A stretch of 64,000 nt of DNA from Microcoleus sp. FACHB-831 (GTDB lineage Bacteria; Cyanobacteriota; Cyanobacteriia; Cyanobacteriales; FACHB-T130): positions 186,001-250,000 of the forward strand of contig NZ_JACJON010000068.1 in assembly GCF_014695585.1 (NCBI RefSeq), in the 5' to 3' direction. The notes beneath the pieces were generated by a model. The model was not told the DNA's origin and did not search any database. It was given only the letters and a program-made list of their open reading frames with translations. Shown here piece after piece: positions 1 to 9,683 of the stretch. Within the stretch, counting starts at the first letter, position 1. Each line of letters begins with the position of its first letter. The translations under genes and the position numbers were made by a program.

Positions 1-1235
1 AGCACAAAGCTGATTGCATCGCTATGAGCGGGTTGCTGGTAAAATCTACTGCTTTTATGAAAGAAAATTTGGAGGTATTCAACGAACGAGGAATAACAGT
101 TCCGGTAATTTTAGGCGGTGCGGCGCTTACTCCAAAGTTTGTGTATGAAGATTGCCAAAACACTTATAAAGGTAAGGTGATTTATGGCAAAGATGCATTT
201 TCTGACTTGCATTTCATGGATAAGTTGATGCCAGCGAAAGCGCAAGGTAATTGGGATAATTTGCAAGGATTTTTAGATGAGGTTGAGAAAAATAGTCGTG
301 TTGCAGTTGAAGAAACCAGCCTCACGCCTTCTCCCAGTAAGTTAGAAAACGGTCAGATCGAAGCTCAAATTGTCGAAGAAGATACCCGCCGTTCTGAGGC
401 TGTGGAGGTAGATATTGAGCGTCCGACACCGCCGTTCTGGGGTACAAAATTGCTGCAACCATCCGATCTTTCGCTAGAGGAATTATTTGGATATCTGGAT
501 TTGCAAGCCTTGATTGCTGGACAGTGGCAATTCCGCAAACCAAAAGAGCGATCGCGCGAAGAATACGATGAATTTTTGGCCTCTAAGGTGTATCCAGTTC
601 TGGAACAGTGGAAGCAGCGAATTATTACCGAAAATCTGTTGCATCCGCAGGCGATATACGGGTATTTCCCCTGTCAGTCTGAAGGAAATTCCCTTCATTT
701 GTACGATCCGGAACTGATGAAAGACGGGCAAATAAAAACAGTTGCAACGTTCAAATTTCCTCGCCAGAAATCAATGCGGCGTCTGTGCATTGCTGATTTC
801 TTTGCACCTGTGGAATCTGGGCAAATTGATGTGTTTCCAATGCAGGCGGTGACTGTGGGAGAAATTGCAACTGAGTTCGCGAAGAAGTTATTTGAGGGGA
901 ATCAGTATACTGATTACCTCTATTTTCACGGCTTGGCGGTGCAAACTGCTGAAGCTTTGGCGGAATGGCTTCATGGGCGAATTCGTCGCGAGTTGGGTTT
1001 TGGTGCAGAGGAACCGAATAATATTCGGGATATTTTAGCGCAGCGTTATCGCGGTTCGCGTTACAGTTTTGGATATCCGGCTTGTCCGAATATTCAAGAT
1101 CAGTATAAGTTGCTAGATTTGTTGGGGAGCGGTAGCATCAATCTCTACATGGATGAAAGCGAACAACTGTATCCCGAACAGTCTACGACGGCGATTATTA
1201 CCCATCACCCAGCGGCTAAATATTTCAGCGCTTAA
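1..1235 (+). CDS. metH: Methionine synthase, cobalamin-dependent, C-terminal part (5' truncated by window edge)
   Basis: Catalyses methyl transfer from methyltetrahydrofolate through cobalamin to homocysteine. Only the last ~410 residues are in the window, with the reading frame open from base 3. The first residues match the end of the B12-binding Rossmann domain (SGLLVKST, then VILGGAALT near residue 30). The rest is the AdoMet-dependent reactivation domain, with the conserved [11 protein letters not shown] segment near the end and SGSINL after it. An internal ATG at 24 is only a Met codon inside the B12 domain, not the start. A strong palindrome followed by a T-tract at 1238-1270 probably terminates the transcript. 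The homocysteine and folate domains must lie upstream of the window. Confidence 0.95.
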   Translation, partial: HKADCIAMSGLLVKSTAFMKENLEVFNERGITVPVILGGAALTPKFVYEDCQNTYKGKVIYGKDAFSDLHFMDKLMPAKAQGNWDNLQGFLDEVEKNSRVAVEETSLTPSPSKLENGQIEAQIVEEDTRRSEAVEVDIERPTPPFWGTKLLQPSDLSLEELFGYLDLQALIAGQWQFRKPKERSREEYDEFLASKVYPVLEQWKQRIITENLLHPQAIYGYFPCQSEGNSLHLYDPELMKDGQIKTVATFKFPRQKSMRRLCIADFFAPVESGQIDVFPMQAVTVGEIATEFAKKLFEGNQYTDYLYFHGLAVQTAEALAEWLHGRIRRELGFGAEEPNNIRDILAQRYRGSRYSFGYPACPNIQDQYKLLDLLGSGSINLYMDESEQLYPEQSTTAIITHHPAAKYFSA

Positions 1236-1237
1236 TT

Positions 1238-1270
1238 AGTAGGGTGGGCATTGCCCACCCTACTTTTTTA
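1238..1270. terminator. Palindrome family A, copy 1; probable terminator of metH
   Basis: A 27-bp near-perfect inverted repeat (arms AGTAGGGTGGGC and GCCCACCCTACT) is followed by a run of T. It lies 3 bases after the metH stop codon. Nearly the same palindrome occurs after the radical SAM gene at 23914-23940 and after chlI at 51313-51337. It is therefore a dispersed element that has been used as, or settled into, terminator positions. Confidence 0.75.
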
Positions 1271-1290
1271 ATGTAAGCTTACTTAAAGCT

Positions 1291-1749
1291 TTAAGTTAAG
1301 AAAGCATTGAAAAGATTTAGCGTCCGCAGCCGTTGAGTTGCTGATAGAGCATCATACTGTAGCTTTATGCGTAACATAGAACGAACGCGGGCACGCAATT
1401 CTATACTATTAATGGGTTTTGACACAAAATCATCAGCACCAGCATTTAGCGATCGCGCTAAATCTTCTTTAGAACTCAAAGCTGTAACCATAATGATGGG
1501 GATGTGACGCCACCCTTCGTTAGATTTAATTAGCTTACAAGTTTCAATACCATCCATTTCTGGCATCATTAAATCTAGCAAAATGACATCGGGTTGAATC
1601 TCATCTATACGATTCAAGGCTTCTTTGCCACTATCAATATAGGTTAAATTGTAACCCTCTCGATACAGTAACCCTTCTATTACCTCAAATATGCTTTCCT
1701 CGTCATCGATAAGCAATATAGAGTGTTTTTTATTATTGTTATCAGTCAT
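1291..1749 (-). CDS. Single-domain response regulator (CheY-like receiver with short C-terminal extension)
   Basis: A phosphoacceptor protein of 152 residues. The receiver has the acidic pair (LLIDDEES), the phosphorylatable Asp in DVILLDLMMPEMDG, the Thr of MVTALSS and the Lys of SKPINS. About 25 residues of a helical tail (SMLRIKLQYDALSATQ) follow, with no output domain. The ATG at 1749 is preferred; a TTG nine bases upstream also keeps frame. It lies 25 bp behind the giant hybrid kinase on the same strand, so it is probably its diffusible partner in a phosphorelay and is co-transcribed with it. All phosphorylation residues are present, unlike the receivers at 13587 and 14225. Confidence 0.9.
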   Translation of the reverse strand: MTDNNNKKHSILLIDDEESIFEVIEGLLYREGYNLTYIDSGKEALNRIDEIQPDVILLDLMMPEMDGIETCKLIKSNEGWRHIPIIMVTALSSKEDLARSLNAGADDFVSKPINSIELRARVRSMLRIKLQYDALSATQRLRTLNLFNAFLT

Positions 1750-1774
1750 AAACTGCAATATTTAGTTATTAGGA

Positions 1775-4700
1775 TTAAGAGTTAACTTGCCCCAGGTGAC
1801 TGGCGATCGCTTCCACTAGCTTCTTTAGGCTTACAGGCTTAGTCAGATACTCATTCATACCTGCTTCTAAGCATTTCTCTCGATCTCCTGGCATGGCTAA
1901 AGATGTGAGGGCAATAATCGGAATGTGAGTCTTTGTCATATCTGCCCGAATTTCACGGGTGGCTTCTAATCCATCCATTTCCGGCATCTGAACGTCCATC
2001 AGAATCAAGTCGGGGTTTAACTCTTTAGTCAATTGGACTGCTTCTCGTCCGTTCAACGCGATCGCTACTCGGTAGCCCCGCACTTCCAGGTATTCCATTA
2101 TTGTAGATATATTTGCCTCATTATCCTCTGTCAATAGCACCAAAGGTGAGGGCGCGACAGGCGCGATACTTGATGCAGAACGTTGCTGGGCTAAAAGCAC
2201 TTTACGCCAAGCAATCTGAAACTGACTGCGCGAAAAAGGTTTAACCAGATACTCGCAGACTTCTAATTCCTTTGGTAGGGTTGGCTCATCTACCACTGAC
2301 ATAATCAAAACAGGAATATTTTGCGTTTCAGGATTAGCCTTAAGTTGTGCTAAAACATCCCAGCCAGAGCAATCTGGCAACTGCAAATCGAGGATAATAG
2401 CATCCGGGTTAATCCGCAGCGCTTCTTCCACACTTCCCGTCCCCAAAGAGTGAATTACTGAATTTGTAACTCCTAACTCTGCAAGGTAACGAGCAACTTG
2501 CTCCGCCGCAGGTGCAGAATCTTCAACAATTAAAACTTTGTGCAGATTAAGCAATGGGGAACTGGGAAATAGAACTTGGGAATTTGCAATTGGAGATTTG
2601 CTTACACTCTGGATATTTCCTTGTATCCAAGGCAGGGAAACCGTGAAGCGACTTCCTTGATCTACCTCGCTTTCCAGCTTTACGCTTCCACCGTGCAACT
2701 CAATCACTTGCCGCACTAAAGCAAGCCCCAAACCCGTACCTGTATACCGACGGGAAAAAGAACTTTCCAACTGCACGAACGGTTGGAAAAGTTTGCCAAT
2801 ATTTTCTATAGCAATACCAATGCCTGTATCGACTATGCTGAACTGCAAAACCTCATTTTCCGAGTCAGCTTTAACTTCGATCCAGACTGCGCCACCTTCG
2901 GGTGTAAATTTAACCGCATTACTCAATAAATTAATTAATACTTGTCTTATCCGCCGTTCATCGACGACAACTTTGCCAATCCGGGGCGGAACTTGGGAGG
3001 TGAGCTTAATTTGTTTTTGATGAGCCTGCTGTCTAACAAACGCGAGACTCGCATCGCATAGCCCCTGAATATCGGTGGGAGCAAGTTGCAATTCCATTTT
3101 CCCCGATTCAATTTTGGCGAGGTCGAGGACATCATTAATTAGTTCTAATAAATGTTTGCCGCTTTGCTCGATAGTCGCTAACTTTTGGTGCTGCTTGGCG
3201 GTCAAGGGGCCAAAAACTTCATCTTGCAATACTTCAGAAAGACCAAGAATTGCAGTTAGAGGAGTGCGGAGTTCGTGGCTCATGTTGGCGAGAAATTCGC
3301 TCTTAGCACGATTGGCGGCAATAGCTACTTCTGTTGCGTGTTGTTGTGCTACTTCTGCTTCGTGTCGAGCAAGGCCAATAGCAACAATTTCGCTGACTAG
3401 CTTGAGCAGGTTGATGTCTTCTTCAGTCCATATCTGAGACGAGCGGACGGCATCCAAACCCATAGAGCCAACGACAACGCCTCCATACATTATGGGTACG
3501 GCGAGGAGTGACTGGATGGAGCTGCGTTCTAACTCTGCTTTGCCTAGCGAAGCTTCGGGGGGCAAATCGGCGACGCAGGGGATTTGCAGGATGTTGGCGC
3601 TTAAGAGTTGTGAGTGCAGCCAGTAGTAATCGGCGACGGGCAATCCTTGGAGCTGGTCGATTGAGGGTTGGATGCCTGGGGCGCACCACTCGTGAGTATT
3701 GTAGAGTTTGGTTTGGTTGTCTGTATATCGAAAAATATAGCTGCGATCGCTGTCTGTAAATTCGCTAATTACTTGCAGGGTAAAGTTGATAGCAGTATCT
3801 ATATCTTGGTCAAGAAAAGCACGGGAAATACTACTAAGCATGCTGTCAGTTATCGCTCGACGCTGGAGTGTTTCCTCAGCTTGCTTGCGGGCGGTGATGT
3901 TTATCCCTGTGCCAATCAGACGGTAAATGCGCTCCTCGGAATTGTCTCGTAACGGTGTCATAGTTGTCAGCCACCAAATTTCTTTACCTTTGAGTTGCAT
4001 GCACTCTTCGTAGGTGATGCGCTCTCCTGTTTCAACACAGGCGCGATACCGCTCAGACGCAGCCAATGCTACTTCTGGGGGCAACGCCCGTTCGAGGGTT
4101 TTGCCGCAGAATTCTGCTGATGTCATGCCAGACATTCGCTCGTGAGCTGGGTTGGTTGCAACAAAACGAAATCCGCCTTCTTCGAGGACATCAATGATAA
4201 AGATTGCTGCTTCAGCCCCCTCGTAGATACTGCGTAAAAACTGTTCGTTTTCTCTTAATGCAACTTCTGCCTGTTGGCGTTCGGTGATATCCACCACCAT
4301 AGATGCATAGCCAATTATGTTGCTGCTATCATCAATCAATCGCGTGTTATACCACTCGCAAACGATAATTTTGCCATCCTTAGTTAGATTTTCATTTATG
4401 CTATAAGTTCCACCTCGATTATTTTTTAAAGCATCAAGTATTTTTCGCACATGAGAACGTCTAATACGAGGTACGAGGAGTTTCCAACCGTTATTTCCCA
4501 GCACCCCCGCTTTGCTATATCCAAATATTTCTTCGGCTGCCTGATTCCAGTCGGTAATTTGCCAGTTATTATTCCATTCAATTACCCCTAAAGGTGTTTG
4601 CTGGACTAAAAAAGAAAGTCTCTGTTGTGAGGCTCTCAGTTTTTCCTCTGCTTGTTTACGCTCCAGTTCTGCTCCTGCTCTCGCCGCAAAGATTCGCAAA

Positions 4701-6844
4701 ATTAACTGATTACCTAGTTCGCTGCTCATTGGCTTGACATCCAGAACGGCCAGATGGCCTAAAACTTTGCCTCCTGAGTCAACTAGAGGGATGCCCAAAT
4801 AGCTGACAATACCCCAATTAATTAAATCTCGATTTTCGGGGAAGTATTCTTGAACGCCGTCGGGATAGTAGCAGATTTTCTTCTGAGCTATGACATTTTC
4901 ACAAGGGGTATCTTTGAGGTCATACTCGCTTTTATAGTTCCAGCTTTCACCAGTCCAAAACGCCAAACGGCGAAGTTTTGTAGGAGCAGAATCTACTAAC
5001 TCGGTAACGAGCGCATAACGAACTTGCAATACTTCAGCGAGATAGCGGACGCAGTAGTGGAAAAATTCGCTGCCCGTTTTGGAAGCTGTTCCTTCAACAA
5101 TTAATTGCAAAGCTTCTTCACGCTGCTTGCGATCGCTGATATCACGCGCAACCCAAGCCACTGAATTTTCTGTTGTTGGCGAAATGCTAGCAGCAAACCA
5201 AATTTTGCTCTCACCAACGGGCAAGCTATACTCGAAATTCACTATTTGTTGTGTATCTAAAGCACTCCTAATGTTGCTTTTAAAAATCTCTGCGTTTTCA
5301 TCCAAAAAAAATTGTTCTATCGTTTGATTAAGGATGTCAATATCAGGAGAGTACAACCGTGAAGGGTTGGTCGGTGCGACTTTAATATCGTTATTTTCGG
5401 CATTAATCATCAGCACGATGTCAGTCATTGCTTCAAAAAATGCACGGACTTCAGCTTCCGAAGTACGCAGCTTCTCGGCAAGTAGCTGGCGATCGCTAAT
5501 TTCCTGTTGCAGTTCTTGGGTTCTTTGGCTTACTTGAAATTCGAGCGATCGCGAATAATTTTCTAATTGCTGTTGCGACTGCTGCAACTGCTGGCTCATC
5601 TGATTAAAAGATTGAGCCATCATTGCCACTTCATCAATACCCGTTATTTCTACATTTTGGTCTAACTCCCCGTTGGCAATTGCCTGACTTGCCTTGCTCA
5701 AGCGTAATAGCGGCAATGTAATCGAGCGAGCAGTGACAATTCCCAATAATATCGACACCCCTAACGCCCCCAAACATAGCAAAAATGTTGTGCGCGTGTT
5801 GGCGTATATTTTTGCCATGAAATCATGTTCGGGAACGACGACCACAATCAGCCAGTCAAGGCCAAACTTATCTCTAAAAGGTGTAACTTGAATAAACTGA
5901 CGTTTACCTTTTTCTGTAAATTCAAATTTTTGAGGTGTTTTTATATTTGTAAGATTTGTAAATTCTTTTTGCAAATATTGGGCAGTAGAGCGAGTTAAGG
6001 GTTCCCTACTATCTACTGCCTTTAGCCTAGCGATCGTCTTTCCCTTAGAACTTATATTGAAAGGATTTTCGCCTGTCGAAGTAGCAACAATTTCTCCTGA
6101 ACGTTCCATAATGAAAGTTTGTCCTGAAGGAGAAATTTTAAAACTACTTAAGAACTTGCTGATGTCTGACAGAAGAAAATCCACCGATAAAACGCCCTTG
6201 AGCTTGCCTGGTGCTTCATAGATAGGCGTCACAGCAGCTATGCCCACATTAGCTTCAACAACCCAAGTATATATAGAACTCCATGTTTGTTTCCCCGCAG
6301 CTTGTGCAGTCTTGTACCAAGGGCGTTGTAAAGGATCGTAGTTGGGAAAAACTTTCTCTAGCTTAAATTTATTTGTTTGGGGATCTAACTTATATGTGTG
6401 TAAATTTCCTTTATCAGATTTTTTTAAAATTCCCAATACAAAGGAGCCATCTTCTTGGCGCTGAGTCCAAATTATTTCTCCTTCATCGTTAGTAAAACAT
6501 ATTGATTTCACTACAGCAAATAATTTTTGCTGTTGCAAAAATGTAAATTCTAATTCATTAAAATCTTTTAGATTAAGTTTTCCGATATTGATAGAATTTT
6601 CATTAACTGAATTAATCAGGTGAGGAGTTGCTAAATAAGAATTGAGACGTTCTTCAATGCGATCGCCGACCTTCCTCATCACCTGGTTTGCTAAGTCTTC
6701 AACTGCCTGCTGTCCATTTTTAAACGATAAATACCCAACCAACCCAACCGCACCCACGATTTGCAGCACAAATGGCACGACAATGACAAAACAAAGCGGT
6801 ATTTTACGAGGGTTTGCGGCAATTTTGTGGGTTTGGTTCTCCAT
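1775..6844 (-). CDS. Giant hybrid sensor histidine kinase: dCache-HAMP-PAS-GAF-PAS-PAS-GAF-HisKA-HATPase-REC-REC
   Basis: A membrane sensor of 1689 residues if started at the ATG at 6844 (an in-frame TTG lies at 6856). Order seen: TM1 about 16-40; periplasmic dCache-type region about 45-335; TM2 about 350-372; HAMP; a short coiled coil; PAS; GAF; two PAS; a second GAF; dimerisation helix with SHELRTPL, His at residue 1190; HATPase with N box (NLLSNAVKF), G1 (DTGIGI) and G2 (GTGLGLALV); then two receivers. Both receivers keep the phosphoacceptor Asp (IILDLQLP and LILMDVQMP). The dCache suggests sensing of a small extracellular ligand, and the GAF and PAS modules add internal inputs. It is the middle gene of a minus-strand operon with the kinase at 6867 and the receiver at 1291. 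Ligand and outputs cannot be read from the sequence. Confidence 0.92.
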   Translation of the reverse strand: MENQTHKIAANPRKIPLCFVIVVPFVLQIVGAVGLVGYLSFKNGQQAVEDLANQVMRKVGDRIEERLNSYLATPHLINSVNENSINIGKLNLKDFNELEFTFLQQQKLFAVVKSICFTNDEGEIIWTQRQEDGSFVLGILKKSDKGNLHTYKLDPQTNKFKLEKVFPNYDPLQRPWYKTAQAAGKQTWSSIYTWVVEANVGIAAVTPIYEAPGKLKGVLSVDFLLSDISKFLSSFKISPSGQTFIMERSGEIVATSTGENPFNISSKGKTIARLKAVDSREPLTRSTAQYLQKEFTNLTNIKTPQKFEFTEKGKRQFIQVTPFRDKFGLDWLIVVVVPEHDFMAKIYANTRTTFLLCLGALGVSILLGIVTARSITLPLLRLSKASQAIANGELDQNVEITGIDEVAMMAQSFNQMSQQLQQSQQQLENYSRSLEFQVSQRTQELQQEISDRQLLAEKLRTSEAEVRAFFEAMTDIVLMINAENNDIKVAPTNPSRLYSPDIDILNQTIEQFFLDENAEIFKSNIRSALDTQQIVNFEYSLPVGESKIWFAASISPTTENSVAWVARDISDRKQREEALQLIVEGTASKTGSEFFHYCVRYLAEVLQVRYALVTELVDSAPTKLRRLAFWTGESWNYKSEYDLKDTPCENVIAQKKICYYPDGVQEYFPENRDLINWGIVSYLGIPLVDSGGKVLGHLAVLDVKPMSSELGNQLILRIFAARAGAELERKQAEEKLRASQQRLSFLVQQTPLGVIEWNNNWQITDWNQAAEEIFGYSKAGVLGNNGWKLLVPRIRRSHVRKILDALKNNRGGTYSINENLTKDGKIIVCEWYNTRLIDDSSNIIGYASMVVDITERQQAEVALRENEQFLRSIYEGAEAAIFIIDVLEEGGFRFVATNPAHERMSGMTSAEFCGKTLERALPPEVALAASERYRACVETGERITYEECMQLKGKEIWWLTTMTPLRDNSEERIYRLIGTGINITARKQAEETLQRRAITDSMLSSISRAFLDQDIDTAINFTLQVISEFTDSDRSYIFRYTDNQTKLYNTHEWCAPGIQPSIDQLQGLPVADYYWLHSQLLSANILQIPCVADLPPEASLGKAELERSSIQSLLAVPIMYGGVVVGSMGLDAVRSSQIWTEEDINLLKLVSEIVAIGLARHEAEVAQQHATEVAIAANRAKSEFLANMSHELRTPLTAILGLSEVLQDEVFGPLTAKQHQKLATIEQSGKHLLELINDVLDLAKIESGKMELQLAPTDIQGLCDASLAFVRQQAHQKQIKLTSQVPPRIGKVVVDERRIRQVLINLLSNAVKFTPEGGAVWIEVKADSENEVLQFSIVDTGIGIAIENIGKLFQPFVQLESSFSRRYTGTGLGLALVRQVIELHGGSVKLESEVDQGSRFTVSLPWIQGNIQSVSKSPIANSQVLFPSSPLLNLHKVLIVEDSAPAAEQVARYLAELGVTNSVIHSLGTGSVEEALRINPDAIILDLQLPDCSGWDVLAQLKANPETQNIPVLIMSVVDEPTLPKELEVCEYLVKPFSRSQFQIAWRKVLLAQQRSASSIAPVAPSPLVLLTEDNEANISTIMEYLEVRGYRVAIALNGREAVQLTKELNPDLILMDVQMPEMDGLEATREIRADMTKTHIPIIALTSLAMPGDREKCLEAGMNEYLTKPVSLKKLVEAIASHLGQVNS

Positions 6845-6866
6845 TGTTATGCCCAACGCTATTTCA

Positions 6867-9530
6867 TTATTTTATAAGTGAAACAGGCAATTGGATAACA
6901 AATTCGGTGCCTTCTCCTGGCAAAGAGAAGCACTCCAACGTGCCGTTATGTTTCTCAGTAACAATCTCATAGCTAATTGTCATTCCTAACCCAGTGCCTT
7001 TACCCACTCCTTTGGTTGTAAAGAAAGGATCGAAAATGCATTTCTTGACTTTTTCTGGAATTCCAGGCCCGTTATCGCTAATTTTAATTCTAACTTTTTG
7101 TTCTGATTCAACTACCTCTGTAGTGATGCGAATAAAACTAGGATTTTTCTTAATGTCTGAAAACATTCGATCTTTGTCGCGTTCTTCAATGGCATCAAGC
7201 GCATTGACCAGAATATTCATAAATACCTGATTCAACTGCCCTGGATAACACTCTACTTGTGGCAAGTTGCCATAGTTTTTAATTACCTGAATGCCAGGAG
7301 AGTCAGATTTGGGTTTAATTCGGTTCTGCAAGATCATGAGAGTACTATCAATGCCTTGATGAATATCGGCTGGTTTGCATTCGGCTTCATCAAGGCGAGA
7401 GAAGTTCCGCAAAGAAGCAATAATTTCTCTAATTCGTTCAGCCCCGACTTGCATGGAATTGAGTAATTTGGGCAAATCTTCAATCAGAAAATCCAAATCT
7501 AATTCTTCAATTGCTTCCTGCACTTCAAAAATAGGATTTGGGTAGCATTGTTGATAAGTGTGGATGGCAGCAATAAGGCTTTCGGTATACTCTTTGGCAT
7601 GAATCAGATTGCCATATATAAAGTTAACGGGGTTGTTAATTTCATGGGCAACTCCTGCCACCAACTGACCCAAACTGGACATTTTTTCGCTCTGTACCAG
7701 TTGCGCTTGAGTTCGTTGGAGATCGCGCAGGGTGTTTTCTAAATCCTCTGCCTGCTGTTTTAACAAAATTTCTGCTTCTTTGCGTTGCGTAGCCGCCGCC
7801 ACGGCATCGCTAATGTCCATAGCAGAACAAATCATGCCAATTTCCTCCCCTTCGCTGTTTCTTAGCAGGGAGAGTCCTAGTAAAGCATAGAATTCTTTTC
7901 CTGATTTATGAAGATTTTTTGCTTCAATATCGAAAGTACCTTTTTCTAGCAGCGGCTTAATAATTTGATTTTCCAGAAAATCATACTTATCCGGCGCATA
8001 AATAAAGGAAATGTGTTTTCCAATTGCTTCTTTAGATGTATAGCCGTACAAATGTTCCGCACTTTTATTCCAACTGGTTACATATCCATTCAAATCAGTG
8101 GTAGTAACGGCTTCATGTACTTGATATATAATTTGCGCTTGCTGCCGCAATACTGCTTCTGCCTCTTTGTAAATGGTGATGTCGCGAGACACGCCTACAG
8201 TTTGAATTATCCTGTTTTCGCTATCAAAAATGGGAGTCTTGATTGTGCCAAACAAGCGTTCTTCGCCATCGTAGCGAACGACGTTTTCTTCAACTTTTAG
8301 GGTTTCTCCCGTGTTAAACACATAGGCATCATCCTTAACGTACTGTTGGGTGTAGTCCGGGTTAGCAAAGGGGGCATCGATAATATCTTGTAATTGCTCT
8401 AAGGTCATCCCATAGTAGTCTCGAAATGCCTTGTTTGCATAAATAATCCGCGATTGGGCACCTTTGCACAAAACCATATCAGGGATGGCATCGAGAATCT
8501 GCTGATACAGATTTTTAGTTTCAAGAATTTGCTGTTCTGCTGCTTTGCGTTGCGTAGCCGCCGCCACGGCATCGCTCATATCGCTATGAATCCCAATCCA
8601 CTCGCGAATGCTGCCGTCCGCTTCCAAAACGGGCACTGCACGCACGCTCATGTAGCGATACTCACCGTCATAACGCCGCAGCCGATGCTCGACTTGATAC
8701 AGAGTACGGGTTTCCACTGCTGTTGACCACACTTGGGCTGTGTGGGGTCGATCTTCTGGGTGAATAGCATTGAGCCATCCCCAGCCTTTGAGTTCATCGT
8801 AAGTTTGCCCGGTGAACGCAATCCACCCCGGCTGAGGAGTTACAAATTCTCCCTCGGCTTTGGTGTCCCAGATAATTTGGGCAGTCGCCTCAATCAGCGA
8901 ACGATATCGTTCCTCACTTTTACGGAGGGCTTCTTGGACTCGCTTGCGTTCGCTAATATCCTGTGCTAGAGAAACGACCCCAATTACCTCACCGTTTATA
9001 TTCACCAAAGGTCTGTTATGCCATTCGCAGGTGATGAGTCGGCCATCTTTAGTCACGTTATCGTTAATGTTGTGAGTTCCCCCAGATGCCGACAGCAGTT
9101 GCGTCATAACAGTACAAAGCTGTTCTTTACCCCTATCGGGAATAAGTAACTCACAGGCATGGCGACCGATTGCTTCTTGGGGACTGTACCCAAAAATTGC
9201 TGCTGCGGCTGGATTCCAAGCGGTAACTTCAAAATGGGCGTTCCACTCAATGACGCCTAGTGGCGATTGTTCGATTAGCAAAGACAGGCGATCGCTAATG
9301 TCTGTTGGCGATCGCACATCGCTTTTGACAATTCCACCCGTTTGGTCTTGAACCTTTCGATCTCCTTTTTGAGGCAATTGCCTAAGTTCTGCTGCTTGTT
9401 GTCGAGCAATCTGCGCCTGTTCAGATAACCTAGCCTGCTGCAAATCAGCAACTTGCTGACGCAGTGCGACTATTTGTTGCTGGAGAGATTCGTAGGTTTT
9501 TGCGTCCAAGGTTACGAAATTTTCTGCCAT
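6867..9530 (-). CDS. Soluble multi-PAS sensor histidine kinase (four PAS domains)
   Basis: A kinase of 887 residues with no membrane segment. The N-terminus (1-65) is a Gln/Ala-rich coiled coil. Four PAS/PAC modules follow (about 85-200, 205-330, 345-460 and 460-590). The kinase core has the His at residue 629 in GVAHEINNP, then NALDAIEE, DNGPGIP and GTGLGMTIS. This H-box and the core are the cyanobacterial AHEINNP type. It is the first gene of the operon, 22 bp ahead of the giant hybrid kinase. Two PAC-to-PAS junctions carry the same seven extra residues AVAAATQ (321-327 and 576-582) between SD and RK, where related junctions read directly SDRK or SERK. These are encoded by an identical 21-bp DNA insert (see the repeat entries). 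Confidence 0.92.
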   Translation of the reverse strand: MAENFVTLDAKTYESLQQQIVALRQQVADLQQARLSEQAQIARQQAAELRQLPQKGDRKVQDQTGGIVKSDVRSPTDISDRLSLLIEQSPLGVIEWNAHFEVTAWNPAAAAIFGYSPQEAIGRHACELLIPDRGKEQLCTVMTQLLSASGGTHNINDNVTKDGRLITCEWHNRPLVNINGEVIGVVSLAQDISERKRVQEALRKSEERYRSLIEATAQIIWDTKAEGEFVTPQPGWIAFTGQTYDELKGWGWLNAIHPEDRPHTAQVWSTAVETRTLYQVEHRLRRYDGEYRYMSVRAVPVLEADGSIREWIGIHSDMSDAVAAATQRKAAEQQILETKNLYQQILDAIPDMVLCKGAQSRIIYANKAFRDYYGMTLEQLQDIIDAPFANPDYTQQYVKDDAYVFNTGETLKVEENVVRYDGEERLFGTIKTPIFDSENRIIQTVGVSRDITIYKEAEAVLRQQAQIIYQVHEAVTTTDLNGYVTSWNKSAEHLYGYTSKEAIGKHISFIYAPDKYDFLENQIIKPLLEKGTFDIEAKNLHKSGKEFYALLGLSLLRNSEGEEIGMICSAMDISDAVAAATQRKEAEILLKQQAEDLENTLRDLQRTQAQLVQSEKMSSLGQLVAGVAHEINNPVNFIYGNLIHAKEYTESLIAAIHTYQQCYPNPIFEVQEAIEELDLDFLIEDLPKLLNSMQVGAERIREIIASLRNFSRLDEAECKPADIHQGIDSTLMILQNRIKPKSDSPGIQVIKNYGNLPQVECYPGQLNQVFMNILVNALDAIEERDKDRMFSDIKKNPSFIRITTEVVESEQKVRIKISDNGPGIPEKVKKCIFDPFFTTKGVGKGTGLGMTISYEIVTEKHNGTLECFSLPGEGTEFVIQLPVSLIK
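7785..7805 (-). repeat. 21-bp in-frame dispersed repeat inside the kinase gene, copy 1
   Basis: Coding strand GCCGTGGCGGCGGCTACGCA plus one A; reads AVAAATQ at residues 576-582, exactly between the SD and RK residues of a PAC terminus. The identical 21 bp recurs at 8550-8570 within a 34-bp identical block. Size, coding position and frame neutrality resemble the small dispersed repeats described in Nostoc genomes. Confidence 0.7.
8550..8570 (-). repeat. 21-bp in-frame dispersed repeat inside the kinase gene, copy 2
   Basis: Same 21 bp as at 7785-7805, encoding AVAAATQ at residues 321-327, again at a PAC-to-PAS hinge. The first PAS junction of this protein (SERKRV) and those of the neighbouring hybrid kinase (SDRKQR, TERQQA) lack it. 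Confidence 0.7.
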
Positions 9531-9683
9531 ATCTAATGCTTATGAAATACCTGTGCGGGAACTTTCCGCCAGCCCAATAATATTGTTTACTAAGTAAAAA
9601 ACTTTTAGGGAGAAGATAGTGACTTTAGCGAGAAGTTAAGCACAATTGCTGAAATTCACTCGGTCATTTCTCTCAAAGAGTTT

